Origin: Albidovulum aestuarii
Lineage (GTDB): Bacteria > Pseudomonadota > Alphaproteobacteria > Rhodobacterales > Rhodobacteraceae
Assembly (NCBI RefSeq): GCF_029961185.1
Contig: NZ_JASBQQ010000002.1
Location: forward strand, 496,001 to 560,000
DNA: 64,000 nt
Direction: 5' to 3'
This document shows positions 26,230 to 36,177 of this stretch, piece after piece. Made by a program: the position numbers and the translations under genes. Position 1 is the stretch's first letter. Each line of letters begins with the position of its first letter. Under the pieces are notes generated by a model. That model ran no database searches. It was not told the origin of the DNA and was given only the letters and a program-made list of their open reading frames with translations.

Positions 26230-27747
26230 ATGCGGGATGAGAGTTCCGAACAGGACCCTGCGAGTTCCCGTCCGGCAGATCACGGCCGGATGATCCTGCT
26301 CGGTCATGATCTGCGTGCGGCGGTCTCGGACATCATTGGCGGCCTTCGGCTGGTGGATCAATCCGCGCTGGACAGCGCCATGCGACTACAATTGGAACGT
26401 GTGCGGGCCTCAGGCGAAATCGTGGCCCGTCTACTGGAGGAAGGCCTGTCGATGATGCTCGGCGAAGACGACTTCGCCGCCACGCATCCGGCCAACCTTC
26501 AGATGAGCCGATTTCTCTATGATATCGAAATGCGCTGGTCTGGCCGGGCAAGCGAAATGGGCCTTCAGTTTCAAATGACCCGGGGGCCGGACGTGCCCGA
26601 AGTGCTGACGCTGGACCGGGTTGCGCTGGAGCGCGTGATTTCCAACATCCTGTCGAACGCGTTCAAGTATACCGATACCGGTACGGTCGATCTCGATGTG
26701 AGCATGTCGCGGACCGGCGCGTTGCAGATTGCCGTGACGGATCAGGGGCCGGGCTTCTCCCCCGAGGCGTTGGCCCGGCTCTTCGAATATGAGGGGCGGC
26801 CAGACGGAAACGCAAAGCCGGGGCAAGGCCTCGGCATGCACATCTCGAAACACATGACAGGCAGGCTTGGCGGATCCATAAGCGTCGAAAATCTGCCGAG
26901 ACAAGGCTCACGCGTCATTCTGGAACTGCCGCCGGACACCTGGACAATCGCGGCGCCTTATCATGGCGTCGAACTACCGGACCTGCGTGACACCAGGGTG
27001 CTTGTGGCGGAGGATAGCCCGACAAATCAGACGATTATCAGTCATCTGTTGGCTAAAATGGGTGCCCGGTTCGAATTCGCCAATGACGGTGTCGAAGCGT
27101 TGCAATGGCTTGAGCGCGAAAACTTCGACCTCGCGCTCATCGATATCGAGATGCCGAACCTAACCGGTCTCGACGTGATCAGGGCGGTTCGCGCCAGCAA
27201 ACATCGCCATTCCGAAATGCCGGTCATCGCGATCACCGCATATGTTCTGCGCGCAAACCGGGATGCCATCTATGCCGCCGGTGCAGACGCGATATTGGCA
27301 AAACCGTTTGCCGGGCTGGAGACTTTCGGCTTGTCTATCGCGAATGCGCTGAACGGTCACCGCGATATGGCTGCGGACGCGGTGCTGGTTCGCGAAACAG
27401 ATCTGGACTTCGATCGGGCATGTTTTGACCGGCTTCTCGACGTTGCGGGCCCCGACGCGGCAAATGAACTTCTCGACCGCCTCAGTGCCGATCTGAGAAG
27501 TTGCGAACGGAATCTCGTTGCCGCATTGGCTGAAGACAACAGGAAAGCGCTCAGGGCTGAAACTCACATTCTGATCGCACTCGCTGCAGCCGTCGGTGCA
27601 ACGCGCCTGCAGGCACTGGCCCAGTCGCTGAACTCAACCGCGCATCGGAGCGACGTTTCAACACCGGGAAATGAAGCGCTCGCGCATCTGGATCGACTGA
27701 TCCACTTTGTCGAACAGGAGCGGACGCGCCGGGGTGACGCGGAATGA
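26230..27747 (+). CDS. soluble hybrid histidine kinase with receiver and Hpt domains
   Basis: 505 residues with no transmembrane segment and almost no sensor domain: the H-box (LLGHDLRAAVSDI, H26) comes at once. Then HATPase motifs: N-box ISNILSNAFKYTDTG, G1 VTDQGPGFS, G2 GQGLGMHISKHMTG. A receiver follows (RVLVAEDSPTNQ; D305 in ALIDIEMPN; KPF). The C-terminal Hpt domain has ETHILIALAAAVGA, phospho-His H446. This is a His-Asp-His relay in one protein, suited to feed the regulator that overlaps it by ATGA. Start ATG 26230 is preferred to TTG 26206, which lacks a ribosome-binding site. Input signal unknown; perhaps a partner protein. Confidence 0.85.
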   Translation: MRDESSEQDPASSRPADHGRMILLGHDLRAAVSDIIGGLRLVDQSALDSAMRLQLERVRASGEIVARLLEEGLSMMLGEDDFAATHPANLQMSRFLYDIEMRWSGRASEMGLQFQMTRGPDVPEVLTLDRVALERVISNILSNAFKYTDTGTVDLDVSMSRTGALQIAVTDQGPGFSPEALARLFEYEGRPDGNAKPGQGLGMHISKHMTGRLGGSISVENLPRQGSRVILELPPDTWTIAAPYHGVELPDLRDTRVLVAEDSPTNQTIISHLLAKMGARFEFANDGVEALQWLERENFDLALIDIEMPNLTGLDVIRAVRASKHRHSEMPVIAITAYVLRANRDAIYAAGADAILAKPFAGLETFGLSIANALNGHRDMAADAVLVRETDLDFDRACFDRLLDVAGPDAANELLDRLSADLRSCERNLVAALAEDNRKALRAETHILIALAAAVGATRLQALAQSLNSTAHRSDVSTPGNEALAHLDRLIHFVEQERTRRGDAE

Positions 27748-29123
27748 ACGCGCGACCATTGCTGCTGGTGGAAGACACACCGTCACTTCAGCTTGTTTAC
27801 GAGTCCGTTCTGCGTTCGGCGGGCCACAACGTCGCATGTGCGGCCGACGCCGCGACCGGTCTGGCCGCCTTCAGGAAACTGCGCCCGCCCGTCGTCCTGC
27901 TGGACCTGATGCTGCCGGACCGGGACGGGCTTGACCTGATGCGAGACTTTCTTGCGATCAATCCCGACACGCATGTCATCGTCATCACCGCCAATGGTTC
28001 GATCAACAAGGCTGTAGCTGCGATGCGTGCCGGAGCGCACGAATTCCTTGTGAAACCGTTTGACGAACAGCGATTCCTTGCAGCGATTGACAACGCTTTG
28101 ACGGCGAACAGGCGGAATGGCGCAACCATCGAGCCCGACCTGACAATGCAACCGCCCGATGAGTTTATCGGCTCATCTGCACAAATGCAGCAGGTCTATG
28201 CCAAAATCCGGTCGGTCGCGCGATCAATGGCAACTGTGTTCATCACTGGCGAAAGTGGGACGGGCAAGGAACTTTGCGCGCAGGCGGTCCACGACCAGTC
28301 CAGCCGTGCAAACGGGCCGTTCGTGCCGTTGAATTGTGGCGCGATACCGTCTGAACTCCTCGAGTCCGAGGTGTTTGGGCACGTGGAAGGCTCCTTTCTG
28401 GGCGCAATCAGCGACAAGGCCGGCGCTGCGGCGGACGCACATGACGGGACACTTTTTCTGGATGAGATTTGTGAACTGGATCTTAACCTTCAGTCCAAAC
28501 TTCTGCGCTTCCTTCAGACGTCCACGATCCAGCCGGTCGGCGCGACGCGGTCACGCAAGGTCAATGTCCGTATCATCTGTGCCACGAACCGCGATCCGCT
28601 GGAACAGGTCCGCCGCGGCCGCTTTCGCGAGGATCTCTACTACCGATTGCATGTCGTGCCGATCCGAATGCCACCCTTGCGCGAGCGGGGCGACGATGTC
28701 CTTGCCATCGCCGATGCTGCGTTGAAGCACTTTGCCCAGGAAGAAGGGCGTTCATTCGAGGCTTTCGACCCCGACGTCGTCGCACTGTTCCGTAGACTAA
28801 GCTGGCCTGGCAATGTGCGGCAGCTTCTCAACGTCATTCGGCATGCTGTGGTGTTGAATAGCGGACCGCTTGTGACCCGAGACATGCTGCCCTTTGAACT
28901 TCACCACGAGCTTGAGCACAAGGAGGCCCGCGCGGTTGAGGTCGAAAAGCCTCGCGTCACGCTCAATGGCCTGATCGGGCGCACCTTGGCCGAGGTGGAG
29001 CGGATGGTGATCGAGGAAACCATTGCCAGCCATGGCGGCTCCGTCCCCAAGGCGGCGCGGGTGCTGGATGTGTCACCCTCCACACTCTATCGCAAGATAG
29101 AAGGCTGGAAATCAGACACCTGA
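27744..29123 (+). CDS. NtrC/LuxO-family response regulator with altered GAFTGA loop
   Basis: 459 residues: receiver (LLLVEDTPS, phosphoacceptor D54, VKPF), AAA+ domain (Walker A GESGTGKE at 169-176, Walker B GTLFLDE at 235-241, arginine finger region RFREDLYYRL) and a Fis-type DNA-binding helix-turn-helix (GSVPKAARVLDVSPSTLYRKI). The sigma-54 contact loop reads GSFLGA (216-221) instead of GAFTGA; the Thr that contacts sigma-54 is Leu. This may weaken or abolish sigma-54 activation, as in regulators that work with the housekeeping sigma factor (Rhodobacter NtrC is a known precedent for a missing loop). Overlaps the kinase gene by ATGA; cognate pair. Confidence 0.88.
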   Translation: MNARPLLLVEDTPSLQLVYESVLRSAGHNVACAADAATGLAAFRKLRPPVVLLDLMLPDRDGLDLMRDFLAINPDTHVIVITANGSINKAVAAMRAGAHEFLVKPFDEQRFLAAIDNALTANRRNGATIEPDLTMQPPDEFIGSSAQMQQVYAKIRSVARSMATVFITGESGTGKELCAQAVHDQSSRANGPFVPLNCGAIPSELLESEVFGHVEGSFLGAISDKAGAAADAHDGTLFLDEICELDLNLQSKLLRFLQTSTIQPVGATRSRKVNVRIICATNRDPLEQVRRGRFREDLYYRLHVVPIRMPPLRERGDDVLAIADAALKHFAQEEGRSFEAFDPDVVALFRRLSWPGNVRQLLNVIRHAVVLNSGPLVTRDMLPFELHHELEHKEARAVEVEKPRVTLNGLIGRTLAEVERMVIEETIASHGGSVPKAARVLDVSPSTLYRKIEGWKSDT

Positions 29124-29127
29124 CGGA

Positions 29128-29889
29128 TCAGACAAACTGTTCGCGCGTCAACCGTTCTTCCAGCCCGTGACCGGGATCGAAGAGAATACGATGGCGGATC
29201 TTAGGCTCCGACTGTACTTCCACCGAAACGACGTTCGGGGCCGAGCGACCATCCGCATCGGCCATGACCGGTCGCTTTTCAGCATCAAGCACGTCAAAGC
29301 GCACCACGGCCGTTTTCGGCAACAGCGCCCCGCGCCAGCGGCGCGGCCGGAATGCCGCCATCGCGGTCAGCGCCAGCACCTCGGCGCCGATGGGCAGGAT
29401 CGGGCCATGGGCGGAGTAGTTGTACGCCGTCGAACCGGCGGGGGTGCAGACCAACGCCCCGTCGCAGACCAGTTCTTCCATCCTGACCTTGCCGTCGATC
29501 GTGATTCTGAGCTTTGCCGCTTGCGGACCCGCGCGCAGAAGGGAAACCTCGTTGATGGCCAAGGCCTCGCGAATATCGCCATCCGCGGTCTTGGCCCGCA
29601 TGGCAAGGGGGTTGATCACCTCTTCTTCGGCCTCGGACAGCCGCGCAGGCAAGCCTTCCTCACCATATTCGTTCATCAGGAAGCCGATCGTGCCGCAATT
29701 CATACCATAGACCGGCACATCCATCGCCTGTGTCGCATGCAGCGTCTGAAGCATGAAACCGTCGCCACCAAGGGCAACGATCACGTCGGCCTTGTCCACC
29801 GGAACCGAACCGTAGGCCGCGGTCAGCTTGGCCAAGGCCTCCTGCGCGACAGGGGCATCGCTTGCCAGAAATGTGATATTCTCAGCCAA
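29128..29889 (-). CDS. nadK: NAD kinase
   Basis: About 253 residues, phosphorylating NAD to NADP with ATP. The family motif [15 protein letters not shown] (GGDG) is at the N-terminal third, NEVSLLR in the middle and the second nucleotide site [19 protein letters not shown] is clear. I assign the TTG at 29889 ([12 protein letters not shown] follows), since AGGG precedes it and other family members begin close to this position; an in-frame GTG at 29904 is the alternative. The open frame to 29982 is likely not translated. It is read divergently from the multicopper oxidase gene. Confidence 0.93.
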   Translation of the reverse strand: MAENITFLASDAPVAQEALAKLTAAYGSVPVDKADVIVALGGDGFMLQTLHATQAMDVPVYGMNCGTIGFLMNEYGEEGLPARLSEAEEEVINPLAMRAKTADGDIREALAINEVSLLRAGPQAAKLRITIDGKVRMEELVCDGALVCTPAGSTAYNYSAHGPILPIGAEVLALTAMAAFRPRRWRGALLPKTAVVRFDVLDAEKRPVMADADGRSAPNVVSVEVQSEPKIRHRILFDPGHGLEERLTREQFV

Positions 29890-29980
29890 AGTCTGCCCTA
29901 GCACCGTGGTCGATCCTTGTGCATTGATCCACTGACAGGACCGCGAAGACAACCCCATCCGGCCAAACGGGTCCGGTTTC

Positions 29981-31435
29981 ATGAAAGCCTTGCTGATGTC
30001 GCATGTACCTCACTTGTCTCGCCGTGCCACGCTGTTCGGGCTGACCGCGCTTGCCGCACCCGCACTGATCCGGCCGCGCGCCGCCTTCGCTGGAACCGGC
30101 AACCCCTTCGTTCAGCCCCGACTGAACGAAGGCCGGATGGAAGATGGTCATCGCGTCTTCGATCTGACCGTCGCCCCGGGTGTGCATGAGTTCCGCCACG
30201 GCATTGCTACGGAGACCGTGGGGATCAACTCGACCTTCCTTGGCCCGATCCTCGCGGCCCGTGCGGGCGACCGGCTGCGGATGAAGGTCGCGAACCATAT
30301 CGGCGAACCGATGACGCTGCATTGGCACGGGCTGCACCTGCCCGCCGCTGCCGATGGCGGCCCGCATCAGGAAATCGCGCCGGGCGCTGTCTGGTCGCCG
30401 GAATTCGACCTGATGCAGAAAGCTGGAACCTTCTGGTTCCACGGCCATCAGCATGAAAAGACCGGCGCCCATGTCTGGGCCGGCATGGCGGGTGTGCTGC
30501 GGGTAGCGGATGACGAAGAGGCCGCACTGCCCCTGCCCCGCACCTATGGCGAGGACGATTTCACCCTCGTCCTTCAGGACCGCCGTTTCGACGCCGAGGG
30601 CCAGATGCCCTATGCGATGAACATGCATGACCGCATGGCCGGGATGCAGGGCGATGTGATGCTGGTGAACGGCCAAACCAGCCCTGTTTTGGAGGTCGAT
30701 GCCCCTCTGATCCGCGTGCGTATCCTCAATGGCGCGAACGGCACCTTCTACGGGCTGCACTTCGCCGACAACCGGACCTTCCACCAGATCGCCTCGGATG
30801 GCGGGTTGCTGGAGGCGCCCGTCCCGATGCAGGGCGCGATCCTCAGCCCCGGCGAGCGGGGCGAGTTTCTCGTCGATGTCGCGGATGGCGTAGCGATAAT
30901 GCTGAGGGCCGAGACCTTCGGCGCCGAGGTCGCGATGATGGGCACGACCGGAACGCCCGATGTAATGGAAATCCGGCCGCGATCGACCCGCCCTGCGCCC
31001 GCCCTGCCCGACCGGCTGGTCGAAATGCCACCGCCACCCGACGCGACGGGAGAGGATCGGCGGTTCGAACTGGCCATGACCGGTATGGGCATGATGGGCG
31101 ATTTCACCATCAACAGTCGCCGCTTCGACCATTCCCGCATTGATTTTGCCGTGCCGCTCGGTGCGACGGAGACGTGGACCTGGACCAACACCACACCGAT
31201 GCTGCACCCGATCCACATCCATGACGTGCAGTTCCGCATCCTGTCGCGGAATGGCCAGCCACCCGCTGCGCAGGAGGCAGGGCTGAAGGATACAGTACTG
31301 ATCCGGCCTCAGGAAACGGTCGCGCTCAGACTTTCCTTTACCGACTTTGCCGACCCGGTTCTTCCATACATGTACCACTGCCACATCCTCGAACACGAAG
31401 ATGCCGGAATGATGGGCCAGTTCACGGTCGTCTGA
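29981..31435 (+). CDS. multicopper oxidase, Tat-exported
   Basis: 484 residues. An N-terminal twin-arginine signal is present ([19 protein letters not shown]), so the enzyme is exported folded to the periplasm. Copper motifs are in order: [31 protein letters not shown], and the type 1/type 3 signature [13 protein letters not shown] with axial Met. This is the pattern of CueO/SufI-type and laccase-like enzymes oxidising Cu(I), phenols or other donors with O2. A second start at 29996 ([10 protein letters not shown]) gives the same signal. No copper chaperone or efflux gene is beside it. Confidence 0.92.
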   Translation: MKALLMSHVPHLSRRATLFGLTALAAPALIRPRAAFAGTGNPFVQPRLNEGRMEDGHRVFDLTVAPGVHEFRHGIATETVGINSTFLGPILAARAGDRLRMKVANHIGEPMTLHWHGLHLPAAADGGPHQEIAPGAVWSPEFDLMQKAGTFWFHGHQHEKTGAHVWAGMAGVLRVADDEEAALPLPRTYGEDDFTLVLQDRRFDAEGQMPYAMNMHDRMAGMQGDVMLVNGQTSPVLEVDAPLIRVRILNGANGTFYGLHFADNRTFHQIASDGGLLEAPVPMQGAILSPGERGEFLVDVADGVAIMLRAETFGAEVAMMGTTGTPDVMEIRPRSTRPAPALPDRLVEMPPPPDATGEDRRFELAMTGMGMMGDFTINSRRFDHSRIDFAVPLGATETWTWTNTTPMLHPIHIHDVQFRILSRNGQPPAAQEAGLKDTVLIRPQETVALRLSFTDFADPVLPYMYHCHILEHEDAGMMGQFTVV

Positions 31436-31581
31436 CTGATCAGGCTTGACCTAGGGTCAGCAAAAAGTTTCCTATAGTGGAATTCGTTTCGCGTGTGACC
31501 CAAAACATGTCGGATTCCACGCTTCCCGGCCCAGCCCTCCTCCGCTACAACGCGCACAACTTCAGCCTTCAGGAGACGCCT

Positions 31582-32877
31582 ATGAACGCCCCGCAACGTG
31601 ACTCCGGTTTCTTCACCGAATCCCTCGAAACCCGCGACCCCGAGCTCTTCGGCTCGATCCGTAACGAACTCGGCCGCCAACGTGACGAAATCGAACTGAT
31701 CGCGTCCGAAAACATCGTGTCGCTCGCCGTGCTTGAGGCACAGGGCTCGGTCCTGACCAACAAGTACGCCGAAGGGTATCCCGGCAAGCGCTATTATGGC
31801 GGCTGCCAGTATGTCGACGTAGCCGAAACGCTGGCGATTGAGCGGGCAAAGGAACTGTTTGGCTGCAACTACGCCAACGTCCAGCCGAACTCAGGGTCGC
31901 AGATGAACCAGGCCGTGTTCCTGGCGCTCTTGAAGCCCGGAGACACGTTCATGGGCCTCGACCTCAACTCGGGCGGTCACCTCACCCATGGCTCGCCTGT
32001 CAACATGTCGGGCAAGTGGTTCAATGTCATCTCTTACGGCGTGCGTCAGCAGGACCAGCGGCTGGATATGGACGATGTCCGCGCCAAGGCGCTCGAGCAT
32101 CGGCCGAAGCTGATCCTCGCCGGTGGCACCGCCTATAGCCGCGAATGGGACTGGGCGGCCTTCCGCGCTATCGCCAACGAAATCGGCGCCTATCTGCATG
32201 TCGACATGGCCCATATCGCGGGCCTCGTGGCGGGCGGCGTTCATGCATCGCCCATCCCGCATGCCCATGTCTGCACCACGACGACCCACAAGTCATTGCG
32301 CGGTCCGCGCGGCGGCATGATCCTCTGCAACGACGAGGATATCGCGAAAAAGATCAACTCCGCCGTCTTCCCGGGCCTTCAGGGCGGGCCGCTGATGCAT
32401 GTGATCGCCGCCAAGGCCGTGGCCTTCGGCGAGGCGCTGCGCCCTGAGTTCAAGGCCTATGCCGCGCAGGTCAAGAAGAACGCCGCCGCCATGGCGGACG
32501 AACTGATGAAGGGCGGCATCGACGTTGTATCGGGCGGCACCGACAACCACCTCTGCCTCGCCGACCTGCGCCCGAAGAAAGTGACCGGCAAGGCCGCCGA
32601 AGCGGCACTTGGCCGCGCCCACATCACCTGCAACAAGAACGGCGTGCCGTTCGACCCGGAAAAACCCTTCGTCACCTCGGGCATCCGCCTCGGCGCGCCC
32701 GCAGGCACGACGCGCGGCTTCGGCGAGGAAGAGTTCCGCCAGATCTCGCGCTGGATCGTTGAGGTTGTCGACGGGCTGGCCGCGAATGGCGAAGACGGTA
32801 ACGGCGCGGTTGAAGAGAAGGTGAAGTCGGAAGTCGCGGCCCTCTGCGCCCGCTTCCCGCTTTATCCGAGCCTCTGA
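31582..32877 (+). CDS. glyA: serine hydroxymethyltransferase
   Basis: 431 residues, interconverting serine and glycine with tetrahydrofolate. Typical start [20 protein letters not shown]; then [11 protein letters not shown], the active-site PLP lysine K237 in [26 protein letters not shown], and [18 protein letters not shown]. The ATG at 31582 follows CAGGAGACGCCT, a fair Shine-Dalgarno. An upstream in-frame extension from 31477 is non-conserved. Followed by a strong rho-independent terminator. Confidence 0.97.
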   Translation: MNAPQRDSGFFTESLETRDPELFGSIRNELGRQRDEIELIASENIVSLAVLEAQGSVLTNKYAEGYPGKRYYGGCQYVDVAETLAIERAKELFGCNYANVQPNSGSQMNQAVFLALLKPGDTFMGLDLNSGGHLTHGSPVNMSGKWFNVISYGVRQQDQRLDMDDVRAKALEHRPKLILAGGTAYSREWDWAAFRAIANEIGAYLHVDMAHIAGLVAGGVHASPIPHAHVCTTTTHKSLRGPRGGMILCNDEDIAKKINSAVFPGLQGGPLMHVIAAKAVAFGEALRPEFKAYAAQVKKNAAAMADELMKGGIDVVSGGTDNHLCLADLRPKKVTGKAAEAALGRAHITCNKNGVPFDPEKPFVTSGIRLGAPAGTTRGFGEEEFRQISRWIVEVVDGLAANGEDGNGAVEEKVKSEVAALCARFPLYPSL

Positions 32878-32898
32878 GGCACCGGCCCGACTGATTGA

Positions 32899-32929
32899 AA
32901 ACCCCCGCAATTGCGGGGGTTTCTTTTTT
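32899..32929 (+). terminator. rho-independent terminator after glyA, probably bidirectional
   Basis: A perfect hairpin CCCCCGCAATTGCGGGGG (stem of nine G:C/A:T pairs) is followed on the plus strand by TTTCTTTTTT and on the minus strand by TTTTC. It ends glyA, and on the minus strand lies downstream of the CAP/RTX gene, which stops at 32991. Confidence 0.9.
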
Positions 32930-32990
32930 GGGGGTACAAAACATCCGCGCCGGACGAACCGGCGCGGCGTCGTCAATCGGCCATCAGGCG

Positions 32991-34751
32991 TCAGGCCATG
33001 AGCGTCATGCTGTCGCCAAGTGTGGACAGATCGCCACTCCAGACCAGAAGCGCGGCATCGTCGTCGAATTCGAAAAGCTTGCCACCGCCACAGACATCAA
33101 CGGCATTGTCGATGACATCCTGCAAGGTCTGCCCTTCAGTCAGAAGTGCAGGATCGATCTCGAGCGCATCGGAGCCTGCCTCGAAGTCGAGGACCATATC
33201 CCAGCCTCCAGTGAAGACGAAGGTATCCGCCCCGCCGCCGCCGATCATGAGGTCGTGGCCTGCGCCGCCATCAAGCCGGTCGTCGCCGCCCTGCCCGACC
33301 AGGACGTCATTGCCGCACCCTCCCTCAATCTGGTCGGCCTCGTCAGTACCAAAGAGCCAGTCGCTCCACGGCGTTCCTTTGACAAGGTTCAGTTTGGGCT
33401 CGGGGTCCGGTGTCGGCTCTGGGTTCGGCGTCGGCTCTGGGTCCGGCGTCGGCTCTGGGTCCGGCGTCGGCTCTGGGTCCGGTGTCGGCTCAGGGTCCGG
33501 CGTCGGCTCTGGGTCCGGCGTCGGTTCGGGGTCCGGTGTCGGTTCGGGGTCCGGCGTCGGCTCAGGGTCCGGCGTCGGCTCTGGGTCCGGCGTCGGTTCG
33601 GGGTCCGGTGTCGGCTCTGGGTCCGGTGTCGGCGTGCTAGCATCCGCCATTGCATCCAGCTCGGTCGCTGACAGCGTCCCGTCGGTGAAGCGGAAAGTCT
33701 CGACATTGGTATAGGTATCGGTCCCATCCGCCGAGGTCACAACGTGGCCATTCGCCGTCCGCGAGACCTGAATGCCGGTCGTCGCCGCATTGATGATCAC
33801 CTCGTCGCCGCCAGCGCCGCCGTCGATCACGTCATCTCCGGCCCCGCCTTCGATGACATTCGCACCGTCATTCCCGGTAAGAGTATTGGCCGCGTCATTG
33901 CCGGTCAGGCCCAGATCGGCCACGCCCAGAAGCTGCGCGTCGTCGAAGCCGGAAACCAGTTTCAAGTCGGCCGAACTCAGCACTTCGGACCCATTGACCA
34001 CGTCGAGCTTCACATTGCCCGCCGAGAGATCGACCATCACCTTGCCACTGCGGCTGCCTGAAGTCAGCGACACTTCGGTATCGGCCGCGCCGGAGGCCAG
34101 CTTCAGCGCGTAACCGCCCGCCTGCTCTGACACCGCCTGTTGTCCTCCGACCGAGATGGTCGTGCCGCCAGTACCTTCGCCCAGAGAATAGAAGGCGTCA
34201 TTGTCGGCATCGTCATAGACCACGCCGGTCAGAAACACGTCGTTTCCATTGTCGCCGAAATTCTCGGTGATCAGGGAACTGTGCTGGTACTGCCGGAACG
34301 GTCCGGTTTCATGGCCGACGCCGATCTCCGAAAATCCGTCATTCATGATCGCCGTACGGTGGCCGGAGCTTTTCATCAGCCCCTCATGCTGCGCCCGGAT
34401 CGTATCGTTCATGTCGAGCGCGCCGGTCGAGGCCTGGTAGTAGATGTTCTCACCCGCGCGGGATCCCGCGCCGAGATCATATCCGGCCGCCTCCATCCGG
34501 TCGCCCGGGCTCGTCCCGCCCGCACCGCTATGGTCGAACGTGCCGGTCGTGCGCATCCAGTCCGAGTGATCTTCGGCGGCCTGGGCCAGCGCGTCACTCG
34601 GCGCCAGAACCTGTTTCGGCGCGCCGTCTATTGTGCCGGGGGCAAGCCCGTCATTCAGGCCGATGCCGGCCCGCGCCGCTTCGCCCTGCGGGTCGAGACG
34701 GGCGCGGTTGATCAGTTCGATCATCAGCTGCTCTGTTTCACTATGTGCCAT
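32991..34751 (-). CDS. CAP/SCP-domain RTX protein with TPDPEP repeat linker
   Basis: 586 residues. The N-terminal CAP (SCP/PR-1) domain includes LMIELINRARLDPQGEA, ENIYYQASTG, SGHRTAIMN and GVGHETGP, and is preceded by no Sec signal, as expected for a type I secretion substrate. A mid-region of beta-rich calcium-binding repeats (DDVIDGGAGGD) is followed by about 13 TPDPEP repeats and a C-terminal RTX block (GGCGNDVLVGQGGDDRLDGGAGHD and GGGGADTFVF). Probably a secreted or surface-anchored calcium-stabilised protein. Start ATG 34751 (MAHSETEQLMIEL) with AGGAAAAC upstream. No type I secretion genes seen nearby. Confidence 0.86.
   Translation of the reverse strand: MAHSETEQLMIELINRARLDPQGEAARAGIGLNDGLAPGTIDGAPKQVLAPSDALAQAAEDHSDWMRTTGTFDHSGAGGTSPGDRMEAAGYDLGAGSRAGENIYYQASTGALDMNDTIRAQHEGLMKSSGHRTAIMNDGFSEIGVGHETGPFRQYQHSSLITENFGDNGNDVFLTGVVYDDADNDAFYSLGEGTGGTTISVGGQQAVSEQAGGYALKLASGAADTEVSLTSGSRSGKVMVDLSAGNVKLDVVNGSEVLSSADLKLVSGFDDAQLLGVADLGLTGNDAANTLTGNDGANVIEGGAGDDVIDGGAGGDEVIINAATTGIQVSRTANGHVVTSADGTDTYTNVETFRFTDGTLSATELDAMADASTPTPDPEPTPDPEPTPDPEPTPDPEPTPDPEPTPDPEPTPDPEPTPDPEPTPDPEPTPDPEPTPDPEPTPNPEPTPDPEPKLNLVKGTPWSDWLFGTDEADQIEGGCGNDVLVGQGGDDRLDGGAGHDLMIGGGGADTFVFTGGWDMVLDFEAGSDALEIDPALLTEGQTLQDVIDNAVDVCGGGKLFEFDDDAALLVWSGDLSTLGDSMTLMA
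33397..33632. repeat. 18-base tandem repeat encoding TPDPEP
   Basis: About 13 head-to-tail copies of an 18-base unit (plus strand reads GGCTCTGGGTCCGGCGTC with point changes such as CTCAGG or TTCGGG). On the minus strand it encodes TPDPEP, a rigid acidic-proline linker. Small synonymous differences between copies show it is more than a single recent expansion, but copy number is likely variable between strains. Confidence 0.9.
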
Positions 34752-34951
34752 GTGTTTTCCTTTCGGCTGCCCCAGCCGAGCGGCACAGAACGGCATCTGG
34801 AAACGGCGATCAAGACCGGATCCCATTCGGGGTTGAAGGCAAGCGAAGAGGCGCGGATCGGGTTAGTGAAGGTGCGCGACCCTCCGCCGCAGAACAGAAA
34901 ACCGCCAATGGATTCAGAAGGTTTCGGCCGATGCCTGCCGAATATTCCCGG

Positions 34952-35317
34952 TCAAAGCCGCCAGATCACGATGAGAACCACAGCGGCCAATATGGCAAAC
35001 ACCGCAAATCCCGCGCTCTCCAGGACATCGAGGAACAGAGCGCGACGGCGCCCCGCCGCGCCAAGCGGTTTCAAGTGGGTCAGGCATGCCTGATAGGCGC
35101 TGGCGATACGGTCCTGATCAAGCTGCATCCTGAGTTTCGGTATCCGGTCCTGTTCGCAGGCATGAAGCAGATATTCTGCCTCGCGCCGGACCTTTCGCGG
35201 CAGCAGGCGTCCACCCCGGCGCAGCTTTTCAGCCAAACCCTGGCCACGGATACGCAGCCGAACCGCCATCAGCCCGGCAACGTCATCTGCCATCTCCGTT
35301 ACGGTCACAACCGACAC
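34952..35317 (-). CDS. small tail-anchored membrane protein, function unknown
   Basis: 121 residues from a GTG start preceded by AAGGGG. The body is basic and helical (RLRIRGQGLAEKLRRGGRLLPRKVRREAEYLL), and the C-terminus ends in one hydrophobic segment (SAGFAVFAILAAVVLIVIWRL), giving a tail-anchored or single-pass form. No family recognised. It is read divergently from the alpha/beta hydrolase. The 200-base gap to the CAP/RTX gene has no other gene. Confidence 0.65.
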   Translation of the reverse strand: MSVVTVTEMADDVAGLMAVRLRIRGQGLAEKLRRGGRLLPRKVRREAEYLLHACEQDRIPKLRMQLDQDRIASAYQACLTHLKPLGAAGRRRALFLDVLESAGFAVFAILAAVVLIVIWRL

Positions 35318-35403
35318 CCCTTACCCCCGCCAGACAGGTTAGCGCCCGAACCGTCACGTCGCAATGGTCTGGAAGCGGCCGCGTCGCCGGTTTAGGAAGG
35401 GGC

Positions 35404-36177
35404 ATGCTGAGACATGTCGAATACGGAACCGCCACCGATCTGCCGACGCTTCTTATCGTGCACGGGCTCTACGGCTCGGCACGGAACTGGGGGGCTATTG
35501 CGCGCCGCATGGCCTCGGACCGGCGCGTTGTGGCGGTGGACATGCGCAATCATGGCGAAAGCTTTCATGCGCCGAGCCACAGCTATGCCGACATGGCGGG
35601 AGACCTTGCCGAATTAGTGGACGAGATTGGCGGGCCGGTCGATCTGGTTGGCCATTCCATGGGCGGCAAGGCGGCGATGCAACTTGCCCTCACGCGGCCC
35701 GAACTGATCAGGCGGCTGATCGTGGCCGATATTGCACCGGTCGCCTATGGCCACAGTCAGGCGCACCTGACCCAAGCGATGCGGCGGCTTGACTTGACCG
35801 GGCTCAGTTCGCGCGGCGAGGCTGATCAACGGCTTGCGGCAGAGGTCGAAGATCCGGGTGTCCGCGCATTCCTTCTGCAATCGCTCGACCTTAAATCCGA
35901 CCCGCCCCGGTGGCGGCTGGCGCTCGACGTGCTGGAAGCCGAGATGGACAAGATCATCGGCTGGCCGGGAACCGGCGGGCGCTTTGACGGGCCGACGCTG
36001 TTCCTGACCGGTGCGCTGTCAGACTATGTCCGCCCCGAATATCGGGACGGAATCAAGAAACTTTTCCCTAAGGCGAAGTTCGCCAAATTGCCGGGCGCGG
36101 GCCATTGGCTGCATGCCGACAAGCCGCGGGAATTCGAGGCCGCGCTGCGGACCTTCTTCGGCCCGTCAGATAGCTGA
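35404..36177 (+). CDS. alpha/beta hydrolase, YbfF-like esterase
   Basis: 257 residues with the alpha/beta hydrolase fold: oxyanion region IVHGLYGSARNWG, DMRNHGES, the nucleophile elbow GHSMGG with Ser85, and the C-terminal catalytic His in GAGHWLHADKP. An aspartate in the expected position is in the FLTGALSDYV region. Broad acyl-thioesterase/esterase activity is typical of this subgroup. A GGAAGGGG Shine-Dalgarno precedes the ATG. It overlaps the convergent 60-residue gene by 12 bases. Confidence 0.88.
   Translation: MLRHVEYGTATDLPTLLIVHGLYGSARNWGAIARRMASDRRVVAVDMRNHGESFHAPSHSYADMAGDLAELVDEIGGPVDLVGHSMGGKAAMQLALTRPELIRRLIVADIAPVAYGHSQAHLTQAMRRLDLTGLSSRGEADQRLAAEVEDPGVRAFLLQSLDLKSDPPRWRLALDVLEAEMDKIIGWPGTGGRFDGPTLFLTGALSDYVRPEYRDGIKKLFPKAKFAKLPGAGHWLHADKPREFEAALRTFFGPSDS

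Noticed and set aside
31446-31478. TTGACC and TATAGT as a glyA promoter
   Set aside because: The spacing is 21 bases, too long for a sigma-70 promoter, so I do not call it.
33397-33632. Possible CRISPR array from short regular repeats
   Set aside because: The unit is 18 bases with no spacers, lies inside a reading frame and encodes TPDPEP.
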